Counted from the stretch's first letter, positions 36,083 to 46,528 are shown. The stretch is DNA of 64,000 bases from Lysinibacillus sphaericus OT4b.31 (GCF_000392615.1 NZ_KB933398.1:527927-591926); one strand, 5' to 3'. Made by a program: numbers and translations. The notes: generated from the sequence alone by a model not told the origin.

Positions 36083-37570
36083 CTAATCCTCCTTCATTAC
36101 AGCATCTATATAAATAGATGGATCATTTAATAGTTTAGCGGCATCGTCCATAAATGGAGTAAGCCATTCAGTACCAACACCGTATGCCACTGTAATTAGC
36201 ACTAATAGCACAGTAGGGGTAAATAGCGTAGCATAGACTTTTTTATCAACTGTACCCTTCGTCTCCTTTTCTTCACCCCAGAAGGCATAAAGGAAAATAC
36301 GAATGACAGAAAGCAGGACTAGTAGGGAAGAAGCTAAAATAAAAATACTACTCCACGTACTTCCAGCTTCAAAGCCCCCTTGTACGATTAATAATTTGCC
36401 GATGAAGCCACTCAGTGGGGGAATCCCTGCTAAACCAAAGGCTGCGATTAAGTAGAACCAGCCTAGTGCCGGGTACTTTTTCATAAGCCCACCCATTTTA
36501 CGCAAATCAGATGTGCCTGTAATGTAAATCACAATGCCAATTAGCATAAAGAGCGCCGCTTTTATCAGCATGTCATGAATTAAATAGAACATCGCCCCTT
36601 TAAGGGCAATTTCATTCATTTGAGAGACACCGAATAAAATAACACCTACGGCAATAACAATGTTGTAAATAATAATGAGTTTAACATCGAAATAAGCAAG
36701 GGCACCAATACAGCCTGCTATAATAGTAGCAATCGCCAATGCCATTAGTAAATCATGTGTATACGATAAGTCATAGACGAAAAACAATGTATAGGTACGA
36801 GTAATCGCATAAATCCCAACCTTCGTTAACAATGCACCAAATAGAGCTAACACTGGAATAGGCGCTGCTGCATAGGATGTTGGAAGCCAGAAGTAGAGTG
36901 GAAAAATCGCTGCTTTTAGCCCAAATACCATTAAAAATAGTACAGCAATCACTGTCACAATGCCTGGTTGGTCAATTTCACCGATTTTCACCGCGATGTC
37001 CGCCATATTTAACGTACCGACAACAGAGTAGAGGAAGGCTACTGTAATGACAAATAATGCTGATGAAATGACATTAATTAAAATATATTTAATAGAGCCC
37101 ATCAGTTGTTGCTTTTCGCCACCCAGTACAATTAGTAAGTACGATGACATTAGTAGGACTTCAAAGAAGACGAATAAGTTAAAAATATCACCTGTCGTAA
37201 AGGCTCCATTTACACCAGTTAAAATAAACATAATACCAGGATAGTAGAAGTAGCGTTCACGCTCTTTTGTGATTGAGCCGAAGCCATACCACACGACAAA
37301 AAAAGTAATCAGAAGTGTCGTTGTGACCAGCAACGCCGATACCATATCCGACACCATAGTAATACCGTATGGAACAGGCCAATCACCAAATGTAACTTTT
37401 TGTACCCCATCATTTTTTACTTTTAGTAGAAGTGAAATCGCTGATACGAGGGCTAGTCCAATACCGAGTAATGCAAATGTACGCTGGTATTTTAAATTTT
37501 TTTGACCAAACATTAAAATCATTCCGAAAAAGAACGGGATGATAATCGGTAGTAAAAGGAAGTTATTCAT
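36083..37570 (-). CDS. mrpD: Mrp Na+/H+ antiporter subunit D
   Basis: Proton-translocating subunit homologous to complex I NuoN/M/L, about 14 membrane segments. Conserved FFEVLLMSSYLLIVLGG, the lysine-containing segments FGLKAAIFPLYFWLPTSYAAAP and the GIPPLSGFIGK block are present. Start ATG 37570 (MNNFLLLPIIIP) matches the B. subtilis N-terminus; in-frame ATG 37576 and GTG 37579 also exist. Overlaps mrpC by 8 nt. Confidence 0.93.
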   Translation of the reverse strand: MNNFLLLPIIIPFFFGMILMFGQKNLKYQRTFALLGIGLALVSAISLLLKVKNDGVQKVTFGDWPVPYGITMVSDMVSALLVTTTLLITFFVVWYGFGSITKERERYFYYPGIMFILTGVNGAFTTGDIFNLFVFFEVLLMSSYLLIVLGGEKQQLMGSIKYILINVISSALFVITVAFLYSVVGTLNMADIAVKIGEIDQPGIVTVIAVLFLMVFGLKAAIFPLYFWLPTSYAAAPIPVLALFGALLTKVGIYAITRTYTLFFVYDLSYTHDLLMALAIATIIAGCIGALAYFDVKLIIIYNIVIAVGVILFGVSQMNEIALKGAMFYLIHDMLIKAALFMLIGIVIYITGTSDLRKMGGLMKKYPALGWFYLIAAFGLAGIPPLSGFIGKLLIVQGGFEAGSTWSSIFILASSLLVLLSVIRIFLYAFWGEEKETKGTVDKKVYATLFTPTVLLVLITVAYGVGTEWLTPFMDDAAKLLNDPSIYIDAVMKED

Positions 37571-37904
37571 CCTCATCACTTCCTCTCATTAAACTAATAT
37601 CATCAGTCTCGAGCTCCTGATATGAACGATATGCCAGCACAAGGAAGAATGCCGTTACGCCGAAGCTAATAACAATTGCTGTTAAGATTAGTGCTTGTGG
37701 CAACGGATCAGCAAACGTTTTGGCACCTTCTGTTAAAACAGGGGGTGCCTCTCCTCCAAGGCCACCCATCGTTAAAATAAGCAAATGGGCGCCATGACTT
37801 AGAAGCCCCGTACCAATAATAATGCGCAATAAACTTTTTGATAAGATTAAATAAACCGCTGCCATGAACAAGAAGCCGATGACAAACGCCATAATTATTT
37901 CCAT
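37563..37904 (-). CDS. mrpC: Mrp Na+/H+ antiporter subunit C
   Basis: 113 aa, NuoK-like, three membrane segments. GTGLLSHGAHLLILTMGG and DPLPQALILTAIVISFGVTA are conserved blocks. Its start overlaps the mrpB stop by one base and its end overlaps mrpD. Confidence 0.93.
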   Translation of the reverse strand: MEIIMAFVIGFLFMAAVYLILSKSLLRIIIGTGLLSHGAHLLILTMGGLGGEAPPVLTEGAKTFADPLPQALILTAIVISFGVTAFFLVLAYRSYQELETDDISLMRGSDEDE

Positions 37905-38326
37905 TATTCATCCTCCCCAATCGTTTGAATAATGGTCATCGTAACGCCGACAACAACCAAGTAAACGCCGCCATCAAAGAGCATTGCCGTGTGTAATGAC
38001 TGTTTGCCTAGAAGCGGTAAATCGAAATAGTCGAAGAAGTGAGTGAAAAATGGCTTTCCCATAAACATTGGAAATGCTGCTGTTGCAAGTGCTAATAATA
38101 AACCAGTTGCCGTTAAGTACGTGTAATTAAACGGTAGTACAGTACGTACTGTATTTAAATCAAAAGCAAGTACTAATAATACAATGGCACTGGATGTTAA
38201 CAGTCCTCCGACAAAGCCGCCTCCTGGTGTATAATGCCCAGCCATAAAAATATGAATGGAGAAGAAGAAAATAATGAAGAACACAATTTTTGCTGTGAAT
38301 TGAAGAATCACATCATTTGTTTTCAT
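37904..38326 (-). CDS. mrpB: Mrp Na+/H+ antiporter subunit B
   Basis: 140 aa, four membrane segments; FSIHIFMAGHYTPGGGFVGGL is the MnhB signature. Overlaps mrpA by 14 nt. Full length. Confidence 0.93.
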   Translation of the reverse strand: MKTNDVILQFTAKIVFFIIFFFSIHIFMAGHYTPGGGFVGGLLTSSAIVLLVLAFDLNTVRTVLPFNYTYLTATGLLLALATAAFPMFMGKPFFTHFFDYFDLPLLGKQSLHTAMLFDGGVYLVVVGVTMTIIQTIGEDE

Positions 38327-40727
38327 GTGCTTTCTCCTTTCTATTCATGCGGAGCTTAATCATTGCTAAAATAGCCATACCCGCAATACTTAATACTGTA
38401 ATTTCAAATAATGTATCGAAACCACGATAGTCTACTAAAATAACGTTGACGATATTCCCACCGCCTGCTAAAGAATAGACGGTTTCCTCGTAATATTTTG
38501 AGATGGACGGGATAAATTTTTGCGAATGCGCTGATAATGCGATCAACGTCACCATAACGCCAACCGCGATTGAGATAATCGCACGGTTTAATTGAAAGCG
38601 CATACGTTCTTCCCGTTTCCCAAGCTTTGGAAGGTGATAAAACGCCATAAGGAATAAGGCGACGGAAATTGTTTCAATGACAAGCTGAGTTAATGCTAAA
38701 TCAGGGGCATTAAAAATAACGAAGAATAATGCTACTGTATAGCCAACTGAACCGAGACCGATTATTGCGGTCAAACGTGATTTTGCTACTATCGTTGTAG
38801 CAGTACCAATGACTAAAACAAATATTAAAATAATTTCGTACAAACGAATAGGTGCGGCCCCTTCAAAGGAAATTGAAAAGGCATCTTTTACAAATAAAGT
38901 ACCTAACACAATCGCCACAATACCGCTAAACATATAAAGTAAGTAGTGACGCATCGAGCCCGTCATATAAAGACGTGAGATACGATTTAAACCAACATCC
39001 AATCCTTGCATGATTTTGTCATAGGCATTATTCAATGTCAGTGATCTTGGGAATAATTTGTAGAGACCCTGCCATTTTGGTAAAGCCACAAACAATAAAA
39101 CACCGATAATCACAATACCAATTGTCATAAACAATTCGGGTGTTAAGCCATGCCAAGCTGATACATGGATATCAATATCCCCCGGAGCATCATATAAAAA
39201 CGGCTGAATCGCTTGAACAGCTGGCTTTACAAAAGTATCACCAATTAGATTAGGAATGAAGAATATTATGACAACAAACGCTGCTAAAATCATCGGTGAA
39301 ATAAGCATGCCAATGGGTGCTTCATGTGGTATTTTCGCGTATTGTTGTGGTTTGTATTGTCCCGTGAATGTTCTAAAGACAAAGTAGCAACTATAGATGA
39401 ATGTAAAAATACTTGCAATCCAAGCTACGATTGGGAAAAGAGCTCCCCATGTATCAAAGCCGTACAATTCAAATTCTTTAAGTGCTAGCATCGCTGTTAA
39501 AAACATTTCTTTACTCAAGAAGCCGTTAAATGGTGGTAATCCTGCCATCGAGAAGCTGCCAATTGCTGCAACTGTAAAACTGAGTGGCATAATACTCATT
39601 AATCCACCGAGTTTACGTATATCACGCGTGCCAGTTTCATGATCGATAATACCCGCGATCATGAACAAGCTCCCTTTAAATGTTGCATGGTTAATAAGGT
39701 GGAACATGGCTGCAAAGGCTGCAAATCTAAATACTGAATCTGCTGCACCATTCACATGAAATGCGCCTGCGCCTGCACCCAATAACGACATAATAAGTCC
39801 GAGCTGACTGACAGTAGAGAACGCAAGAATCCCTTTTAAATCCGTTTGTTTCACGGCAAAGAACGATCCCCAGAATAACGTGAATAGACCTACTGCTGTT
39901 ACGAGCCATACCCAAAGCTCTGAAACGGCGAAAATTGGTGTGAAACGGGCCACTAAGTAAATACCAGCCTTCACCATTGTTGCAGAGTGGAGGTATGCAC
40001 TGACAGGTGTCGGCGCTTCCATCGCATCTGGTAACCAAATATAGAATGGGAATTGCGCGGATTTCGTAAATGCACCTAATAGTAATAATACTAACGACCA
40101 TGTAAACAATGGATGCTCTACTAAATTTGGTGCCATCACAATGAGTTCACGAATTGAATACGTTCCCCCCATTAAATACAGCAGAATAAATCCGCCTAAC
40201 ATCATTAATCCGCCGCCAACTGTAATCATCATTGACTTCAGTGCACCAAAACGAGAAGCATCGCGTGTGTACCAATAGCCAATCAGTAAGAATGATGATA
40301 TCGACGTTAATTCCCAGAAGAAGTACAAAGTAATTAAATGATCAGATTGTACAACGCCTAGCATGGCAGTCATAAATAATAATAAGTAAACATAAAAATT
40401 ATGTAGTTTCTCTTTATGTTTATCTAAGTAGAAAATCGAATAAAGCACAACCAATGAACCGATCCCAGTGATAAGTAAAGAGAATAGCAAGCTAAGTCCG
40501 TCTAAATAAGACACGACAGAAATATCAAGTGATGGGATCCAAGGAAGTTCAGCTTGGAAAACTTCACCCTTTGCAACTTTCGCTATATAAGAGGCATAAA
40601 TAATCGCGAGTGTAGCAGGTACTGCAAGAACGAACCAGCCAGTATGAATGTTTTTTATGCTCTTGTATAAGAATGGCACTAATATCGCAGCTAGCATAGG
40701 GATGAAAATATAAAGTACTTGTAACAA
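38313..40727 (-). CDS. mrpA: Mrp Na+/H+ antiporter subunit A
   Basis: 804-residue NuoL-like subunit, about 20 membrane segments. Family blocks FFWELTSISSFLLIGYW, SAQFPFYIWLPDAMEAPTPVSAYLHSATMVKAG and GLPPFNGFLSKE are intact, and the C-terminal MrpA-specific domain (ALTQLVIETISVALFLMAFYHLP) is present. Start TTG 40727 after AAGGAGGA. First gene of mrpABCDEFG, which provides Na+ extrusion and alkaline pH homeostasis. Promoter lies in 40728-40870, shared with the divergent yufK-like gene. Confidence 0.94.
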   Translation of the reverse strand: MLQVLYIFIPMLAAILVPFLYKSIKNIHTGWFVLAVPATLAIIYASYIAKVAKGEVFQAELPWIPSLDISVVSYLDGLSLLFSLLITGIGSLVVLYSIFYLDKHKEKLHNFYVYLLLFMTAMLGVVQSDHLITLYFFWELTSISSFLLIGYWYTRDASRFGALKSMMITVGGGLMMLGGFILLYLMGGTYSIRELIVMAPNLVEHPLFTWSLVLLLLGAFTKSAQFPFYIWLPDAMEAPTPVSAYLHSATMVKAGIYLVARFTPIFAVSELWVWLVTAVGLFTLFWGSFFAVKQTDLKGILAFSTVSQLGLIMSLLGAGAGAFHVNGAADSVFRFAAFAAMFHLINHATFKGSLFMIAGIIDHETGTRDIRKLGGLMSIMPLSFTVAAIGSFSMAGLPPFNGFLSKEMFLTAMLALKEFELYGFDTWGALFPIVAWIASIFTFIYSCYFVFRTFTGQYKPQQYAKIPHEAPIGMLISPMILAAFVVIIFFIPNLIGDTFVKPAVQAIQPFLYDAPGDIDIHVSAWHGLTPELFMTIGIVIIGVLLFVALPKWQGLYKLFPRSLTLNNAYDKIMQGLDVGLNRISRLYMTGSMRHYLLYMFSGIVAIVLGTLFVKDAFSISFEGAAPIRLYEIILIFVLVIGTATTIVAKSRLTAIIGLGSVGYTVALFFVIFNAPDLALTQLVIETISVALFLMAFYHLPKLGKREERMRFQLNRAIISIAVGVMVTLIALSAHSQKFIPSISKYYEETVYSLAGGGNIVNVILVDYRGFDTLFEITVLSIAGMAILAMIKLRMNRKEKAHENK

Positions 40728-40882
40728 AAAAATCCTCCTTTATGCAAGTAAGTATAGTAATTATAACGTACTTTCAAAGGTAATGCATATGCACTATCGG
40801 GATTTAGCTTGCGGTAGTGGGAGAATTTTCGCTATATTATAAATAGGAAGTTATCAACTAAAAAAGAGGAAAAAATTTTTTT

Positions 40883-41446
40883 ATGAGGAATCCTTATATC
40901 TATGGTTATCTACCATTAATTACTATTTTATTATTCAGTTTAACATTCGGTATGTATGCTGTAGGAGAATCGCTGCACCTATTTCGATCTATCGGAGTAT
41001 ATTCTGGCATGCGTGAGTTTCTATCGGATTTTGAGCTGCGTGTTTTATTACTCATTGTGTTTGCAATGATATTCTTCATGATGTTTTCGGCATTAAAATT
41101 AATTGGAGAGACCATTCATGAGCTCGGTATGTTATTTTTCTCAAAAGATAGCGAAGGCACAACGGTGAGTCAAGCACGGGGCGGTTACGTTATCCTATTT
41201 GTGGGCGCTATGTGTTCTGCATTTGCCATTCAATCGATTTATGCTTTAGCAGGTATATTTATCATCACAGTATTTATTTATTTTATTTATTTAATCTATA
41301 AAATGAGTCATTTTATTTCGATGGGTGGAACAATTGGATTATTAGTATTTGAGCTTCTGATGTGGACATTACTAATGTCACTCGTAGTTTATGTGATTTT
41401 GAAATTGTATAACGGTATTTTGGCCAGCTTACCATTTGCTAAGTAA
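40883..41446 (+). CDS. yufK: YufK-like membrane protein (DUF5366)
   Basis: 187 aa with about six membrane segments, similar to B. subtilis YufK, whose gene also lies beside the mrp operon. A soluble loop KDSEGTTVSQARGG separates the two halves. Divergent from mrpA. Function unknown; genomic linkage to Mrp is conserved but no direct role is known to me. Confidence 0.7.
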   Translation: MRNPYIYGYLPLITILLFSLTFGMYAVGESLHLFRSIGVYSGMREFLSDFELRVLLLIVFAMIFFMMFSALKLIGETIHELGMLFFSKDSEGTTVSQARGGYVILFVGAMCSAFAIQSIYALAGIFIITVFIYFIYLIYKMSHFISMGGTIGLLVFELLMWTLLMSLVVYVILKLYNGILASLPFAK

Positions 41447-41533
41447 ACAATAGCTACTAAATTTTTATTGCTTTGAAAAATTTTAGTACATAATAAAGAT
41501 TTTCAAACAATAAAGGCCATCTTTCCATATGTT

Positions 41534-41620
41534 AAAAATCCGCTATGCTTTCCGCACGCAAGGCACGAACCGGCTTCCTTTTATTTTTTGTGCTGTGCTT
41601 AGGAGACTACGCGGATTTTT
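41534..41620. repeat. Inverted-repeat intergenic element
   Basis: AAAAATCCGC (41534-41543) and its complement (41611-41620) enclose 67 nt with TATGCTTTCCGCACGC and AGGAGACTAC. This looks like a degenerate copy of GC-rich intergenic repeats common in Bacillaceae, different from copies A-F. The rest of 41447-41730 has only hairpins. Confidence 0.45.
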
Positions 41621-41632
41621 CCTTGTATATCA

Positions 41633-41672
41633 AAACAAAGCATGCTAGGACTGTTCCTAGCATGCTTTGTTT
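41633..41672. terminator. Bidirectional terminator
   Basis: Perfect 18-bp stem (41633-41650 with 41655-41672), loop CTGT. Serves the minus-strand PBP gene. Confidence 0.8.
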
Positions 41673-41730
41673 ACTTTTTGGGACAGTTCCACATCGTTTT
41701 GCGCGCAAAAGCGAAGCTTAACATCAACGT

Positions 41731-43581
41731 TTATTCCAGCAGTACATTAAATAGCTGATGATGAATTTTGTAAGATTCTAGCTTCTCCATGGACTGTGGT
41801 TTGTCATAGCCTAGCCAGACAGCAGCTGTGTATTTACTATTTAAACCAGCGAGCCAATAGTCGCGATAATCATTCGTTGTTCCCGTTTTAGCTCCGATAT
41901 AATCACTATCGCTATATACCCCTTGCCCTGTGCCATTTGCCACAACATCTGCTAAAAGCCCACGCATATACTTTACTGTTTTTGGAGACCATATTTGATC
42001 GCGCTCTGTATTCCAACTGTATAGCTCTGTTCCATCATTTGCTGTTACCTTACGTATGCTATGTGCAAGAACATAAGAGCCATCGATAAAGCTCGTATAG
42101 GCATCTGCTAGTTCTAATGCAGTAACACCATACGTTAGCCCTCCTAATGAAGCGGCATAATTACGATCCTCAGCAACGATAGAGCGGAAGTGGAAACGAT
42201 CTAGATAATCAAATGCTGTTTCAACACCGACTGTATTAAATAGTCGAAGAGCGGAGGTATTATAACTGTGCCGGAATGCTGTACGAATTGGAACATCTCC
42301 ATATAGGTAGCCACCGTAATTTTTTGGACAAAATGAACCAACACAATAACGACCACCATTGACGATGGAATCCGGTGTGTGCGTTGTTGTTTCAAAAAAA
42401 GGAGCGTATACGGCTAATGGCTTAAAAGCAGATCCTGGTTGTCGCATACCTTGATAGGCACGATGATAATCATATTTTTCATAGTTTTTACCAGCATACA
42501 TACTGACGATCTCTCGTGAGACATTATCAATGACCGTACCGGCTGCCTGTAGCTTTCCAGTACCCAAAACTGCTGTCATCAGCTCCTCATCATGCGCTTG
42601 TTTGTTAGGATCAAGCGCAGTGTGAATCATTAAGCCATTTTGGAATAAAGTTTTGAGCCGGTTGTCTAGCTGGTCTCGAATTTGTTTCTTTTCTTCTTCA
42701 TTTTGCGTGTTAGCAAGACGATCTGCATAGCCTTCCTTTTCCGCAACAAGCCAGCGTAATTCCTGCAAGACATAAGTGCCATACATTGGATAGCTTTGAA
42801 TTTTATTTTTAACGTTCAATGTAATTATTTCTGCTTTATAAGCAGTTGCATCTGCTGAGCTAATCGTACCTCTAGTTGCAAGTGTATCTAAAAGACGTTC
42901 CTGTCTTTCTTTCGTATGATCAAAGTTTTTCAATGGGTTATAGAGAGACGGGTTGTTTGGAATGGCAGAAATAAAAGCAATTTCGGCAACAGATAATTCT
43001 TGTATTGGCTTTTGAAAATAATACGTTGCAGCAGCGCCAATGCCATAAACCTGGTTACTAAAATACGATTCATTTAAATACATTGTTAAAATAGTTTCTT
43101 TATCAAACTCTTTTTCAAGTTCGTATGCATAAAACAGCTCAGTCAATTTCCGTTCATACGTTTTTTCTTCCGATAAATAACGCATGCGAACAAGCTGTTG
43201 TGTAATGGTACTACCTCCCTGAGAAGTGGATTTTGAATTAGAATTGACCACCATGGCACGTGTGATGGCACTAAGGTCAAAGCCAATATGGTCATAAAAG
43301 TCGACATCCTCACTGGCTATAAAAATTTCCTGGGCAATTTGCGGAATATCTTGTAAAGTTAGTGGCTGTCGCCATTCGACATATTCTTCACTAAATGTTT
43401 GTCCATTCCGATCAATAAGTATAACGGGCAGTTGCGCTTGTACTTCTGGCAAATGGATAGCATTTTCAATTTGTTCCTCATGTGCTTTTGCTGTACCCAA
43501 TTCTACCCTGATACTAGTGCTAATCCACCAAAGGAAGGGTAGACATAAAATAATAATAAAAAACCCAAAAGCCTTTTTCAT
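41731..43581 (-). CDS. Class A penicillin-binding protein (PBP1a type)
   Basis: Bifunctional peptidoglycan synthase, 616 aa. One N-terminal membrane anchor, then a GT51 glycosyltransferase domain with SEDVDFYDHIGFD and QGGSTITQQLVRM, then a transpeptidase domain with SxxK (GSAFKP), SxN (SYN in RHSYNTSAL) and KTG (GAKTGTTNDYRDYW). Start ATG 43581 (MKKAFGFF) after GGAGGG. Length and the short C-terminus without FN3 or PASTA repeats resemble PbpF/PbpG, some of which act in spores; which paralogue it is cannot be told. Confidence 0.88.
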   Translation of the reverse strand: MKKAFGFFIIILCLPFLWWISTSIRVELGTAKAHEEQIENAIHLPEVQAQLPVILIDRNGQTFSEEYVEWRQPLTLQDIPQIAQEIFIASEDVDFYDHIGFDLSAITRAMVVNSNSKSTSQGGSTITQQLVRMRYLSEEKTYERKLTELFYAYELEKEFDKETILTMYLNESYFSNQVYGIGAAATYYFQKPIQELSVAEIAFISAIPNNPSLYNPLKNFDHTKERQERLLDTLATRGTISSADATAYKAEIITLNVKNKIQSYPMYGTYVLQELRWLVAEKEGYADRLANTQNEEEKKQIRDQLDNRLKTLFQNGLMIHTALDPNKQAHDEELMTAVLGTGKLQAAGTVIDNVSREIVSMYAGKNYEKYDYHRAYQGMRQPGSAFKPLAVYAPFFETTTHTPDSIVNGGRYCVGSFCPKNYGGYLYGDVPIRTAFRHSYNTSALRLFNTVGVETAFDYLDRFHFRSIVAEDRNYAASLGGLTYGVTALELADAYTSFIDGSYVLAHSIRKVTANDGTELYSWNTERDQIWSPKTVKYMRGLLADVVANGTGQGVYSDSDYIGAKTGTTNDYRDYWLAGLNSKYTAAVWLGYDKPQSMEKLESYKIHHQLFNVLLE

Positions 43582-43895
43582 GTGTCCCTCCATTCTGAAT
43601 CTAAGTCCTTCAACAGAATAACATAATTTGGATGGTTTCCAAATACTCGTTCTGACCTATTTCTATGTCCACAATCAGTTACGATGCAACGTCTATCCGT
43701 AGTGAATCAGTAGCTGCTCCATTATGCTTTCAAAACATAAAATTTTTGCTGAATGAAGTTAAAAGTGCAAAAATCGTCAATACTTTGGTGGAGAAAACCT
43801 CGAGGAAGTATGTTAGACTAATATGAGGTCAGAAATGATGAAAGTGTCATCATTTCCGTTGAAACTGAAATTTTACTTTTAAAGGAGAGACTCCC
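43582..43895. other. Intergenic region between PBP and cyclophilin genes
   Basis: No gene seen. Contains a hairpin AGAAATGATG/CATCATTTC-type inverted repeat around 43830-43858, just before the ppiB start region, and presumably both divergent promoters. No clear -35/-10 pair was identified. Confidence 0.4.
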
Positions 43896-44483
43896 ATGTT
43901 TCCACAATTAACAAAAGAAGTACAAGCAGGCGAAGTAATAGTAGAAATGGTTACAACTTTAGGTGCTGTCAAGATTAAATTATTCCCAAAACAAGCACCT
44001 AAAACAGTTGAAAATTTCTTAGGCCATGCCAAATCTGGCTATTATAACGGCATTGTTTTCCACCGTGTTATCCAAGACTTCATGATTCAAGGTGGCGACC
44101 CAACTGGTACAGGTATGGGCGGTGAATCAATTTGGGGTAACTCTTTTGAAGATGAATTCTCTGAAGAATTATTCAACCTACGAGGTGCGCTTTCAATGGC
44201 GAATGCTGGTCCAAACACAAATGGTTCTCAATTCTTTGTCGTTCAAATGAAGCACCTTCCAAGTGATATGTTACGCCAATTACAAGGAGCAGGTTTCCCA
44301 GAAGAAATTATTGAAGCATATGCTCAAAATGGAGGTACACCTTGGTTAGACCATAAACACACTGTGTTCGGTCATGTTGTAGAAGGTATGGATATTGTTG
44401 ATAAAATCGCTGACGTAGAAAAAGACGGCCGTGACAAGCCATTAGAAGATGTGAAAATTGAGTCAATTACAGTTTTTGAATAA
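43896..44483 (+). CDS. ppiB: Peptidyl-prolyl cis-trans isomerase, cyclophilin type
   Basis: 195-residue cytosolic cyclophilin. [41 protein letters not shown] and the [17 protein letters not shown] block are complete. An insertion of about 35 residues after [12 protein letters not shown] ([20 protein letters not shown]) distinguishes it from the 143-residue B. subtilis PpiB and is seen in some Bacillales homologues. SD AAAGGAGAG. Confidence 0.92.
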   Translation: MFPQLTKEVQAGEVIVEMVTTLGAVKIKLFPKQAPKTVENFLGHAKSGYYNGIVFHRVIQDFMIQGGDPTGTGMGGESIWGNSFEDEFSEELFNLRGALSMANAGPNTNGSQFFVVQMKHLPSDMLRQLQGAGFPEEIIEAYAQNGGTPWLDHKHTVFGHVVEGMDIVDKIADVEKDGRDKPLEDVKIESITVFE

Positions 44484-44507
44484 TAATTGTAAGGACGTGT
44501 AGAGAAC

Positions 44508-44720
44508 ATGGAACAATTAATGTATCAATTTTTATATTTCCCTGAAGATAAATCAGGCTACATTCCTGCAGCATTTGAATTTTTATTAATGCTCATTTTA
44601 TGTACAGCTGTGTTTATTATTTTCCGTAAAATTTCTAAAAAACAAGAAATCAAATCAAAAGAAATTGAAGAACGTATTTTAGCTGATAAAAAAAATACTA
44701 GTAATCAACAAAATATTTAA
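44508..44720 (+). CDS. Small single-pass membrane protein, function unknown
   Basis: 70 aa: short N-terminal part with FPEDKSGYIPAAFE, one membrane segment (about 25-42, LLMLILCTAVFIIF), then a charged cytosolic tail rich in Lys/Glu. It follows ppiB by 24 nt and is probably cotranscribed. I do not recognise a named family. Confidence 0.65.
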   Translation: MEQLMYQFLYFPEDKSGYIPAAFEFLLMLILCTAVFIIFRKISKKQEIKSKEIEERILADKKNTSNQQNI

Positions 44721-44750
44721 TAAAAACAGCACACCATGTAGCGTGCTCGG

Positions 44751-44845
44751 CTGTAGACAAACTCGAAAGTGAAATGAGTTTGTTTGCAGTCCTTTTTCTT
44801 TTGAATAGAAGTATCTATATGAACCTGATGATTTTCGTTACGGCT
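44751..44845 (-). repeat. Composite intergenic repeat, copy D (degenerate body) with terminator
   Basis: Hairpin CTGTAGACAAACTC/GAGTTTGTTTGCAG (44751-44764 with 44776-44789) with TTTTT on the plus strand ends the ppiB unit. The spacer (GAATAGAAGTATCTATATGAAC) matches copy B's spacer; only the first about 25 nt of the body is recognisable. A small hairpin AGCAC/GTGCT (44728-44747) precedes it. 44846-45032 shows no gene. Confidence 0.65.
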
Positions 44846-45032
44846 GAAAGTGGGGCGAACAAGTATGTACGTCGCTTTCAAGACTCAGATATCTTTGAAT
44901 AGTTTTTCAATCGCATCTTAATGGGTTATTGTAACTAATATTTCTGATAAAATTTCAAAAGGTATTCGGAGTGATCAAATACCGAATACCTTTTGTCGAC
45001 ACTATATGGCAATCTCATGTAGAGTACTTTTT

Positions 45033-46463
45033 CTATGGATGATTTCGCTTATATCGACGAAAATAATTTCTCGATATTGTAAAACTAGAATAACAAACAA
45101 GTACAAGTGATAAACCGATACCGCTAAGTGCTACCACAAGTGCAAGCCATTCAAAAGCGGTATAGCCAAAAATACTTGTCCAGCTTACAGTGCCATCCCA
45201 TTCCCCTATCACTAAGTTCATACCGTAAATACCAGAAACGACAGTAAATACTGTTAATATGAACAGTAATCTATTATTCCTATTATCGGAGCGATCCTCT
45301 AATGTGCGATATAAGCTATCAAGAGTTGATTTTGTTTCAATATAATGCTCATTAATACGGAAAAATTTCCGCAACGATTGAGAGATTTCTTTCCCCTCTG
45401 TACGGACAATAACCTCATCAAAATAATAACGTGAAGAAAACTTCGTAATTAATTCAATCAGTTCATCGACAACAAGCTTATCTTTTCCCCAACTTATTTC
45501 ACTATATTCAAAAGATACCTTTAGGAGCATCATTTTGTAAAAATAATGTATAAACAAATTATAATAATGCGTACCCATAAATTCTTCAATGCTATGTTTT
45601 GACTTCTGAAAGGACAGATTAGATATGGCCATTTGTGCCTGGGCTGAAGTGACAATATAGCTGTGTGGTGCCCAACGCATATGCGTATGTTCTTTCACAT
45701 ACTCGCTAATATATTGAGGATTAGTACTGGAAATAAAGGGCTTCCCTTCAGGAGTTTTTCCATCTACTTGGCCCAATCGAAACAAATGTTCATCTAAAAT
45801 TTCTTCTTCTTCCTTACATAGTAAAAACGCAGAGGAATACATGCGTTCATCCTCAAAAAAAGGTAATCCTTGATACGTTTCTGTTAGCTGATGCGGTACA
45901 AAGGGAAGTAAGAAGGGAACAAAATGTTTGAATAATACATCCCCTGTTGATGAAAAATGACCAAATGAAAAATGATGACTTGTGCCTTTTTCTTCTCTGA
46001 GTTTAGCTTCTAACACACGAAAATAATGTATAAAGTTTAGTACATCATTAAAGTCTTGCGCCGATTCCGTCATAGTCGTTCTAATAGTAATGATGCCATT
46101 CCCGAATGGGCAAAGTGTAATATCAATGCTAACAATTTCATAAGCAAGGCTGTCCTCTCTATAGTGCAACTCGCCTTTTGCATGGAAAGCTTTTGAAAAG
46201 CGGATAAAATCTTGACGATTTGCGTTATCAGGAAATAGTTTGTCTTCGATGAAGGGATAAAAAAATTGAGCTAATTCTTCATGTGAAATCGAGATGGATT
46301 CTCCATAAAATTTATTCTCTAAAGATTTGTTTTGTAAGGTGAAGAACGAAAAATTTTCTTTTGTTAGCTCTTTACAAAGCTTGTCTCTGCATTGCATATG
46401 GTAAGCAAAGGGGAATAAAAAAGTCATATAAGCACGTTCAATCGTTAATGGAGCTAACGTCAT
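45033..46463 (-). CDS. CorA-like divalent cation transporter family protein
   Basis: 476 aa, mostly soluble, with two C-terminal membrane segments (about 400-420 and 438-462). The loop after the first segment contains YGMN (VVSGIYGMNLVIGE), the CorA selectivity motif. The preceding helix (SLDSLYRTLEDRSDNRNNRLLFIL) fits the CorA stalk. The about 370-residue N-terminal domain is longer than in CorA (about 240) and I do not recognise it. Mg2+ or other divalent transport is inferred from the GMN motif. The gene is bracketed by composite repeats. Confidence 0.65.
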   Translation of the reverse strand: MTLAPLTIERAYMTFLFPFAYHMQCRDKLCKELTKENFSFFTLQNKSLENKFYGESISISHEELAQFFYPFIEDKLFPDNANRQDFIRFSKAFHAKGELHYREDSLAYEIVSIDITLCPFGNGIITIRTTMTESAQDFNDVLNFIHYFRVLEAKLREEKGTSHHFSFGHFSSTGDVLFKHFVPFLLPFVPHQLTETYQGLPFFEDERMYSSAFLLCKEEEEILDEHLFRLGQVDGKTPEGKPFISSTNPQYISEYVKEHTHMRWAPHSYIVTSAQAQMAISNLSFQKSKHSIEEFMGTHYYNLFIHYFYKMMLLKVSFEYSEISWGKDKLVVDELIELITKFSSRYYFDEVIVRTEGKEISQSLRKFFRINEHYIETKSTLDSLYRTLEDRSDNRNNRLLFILTVFTVVSGIYGMNLVIGEWDGTVSWTSIFGYTAFEWLALVVALSGIGLSLVLVCYSSFTISRNYFRRYKRNHP

Positions 46464-46528
46464 TTAATACACCTCACTTTTGTATAGAAACTTTTACCTT
46501 TTTAACTTGTTTCTAAACATAATAAAGG

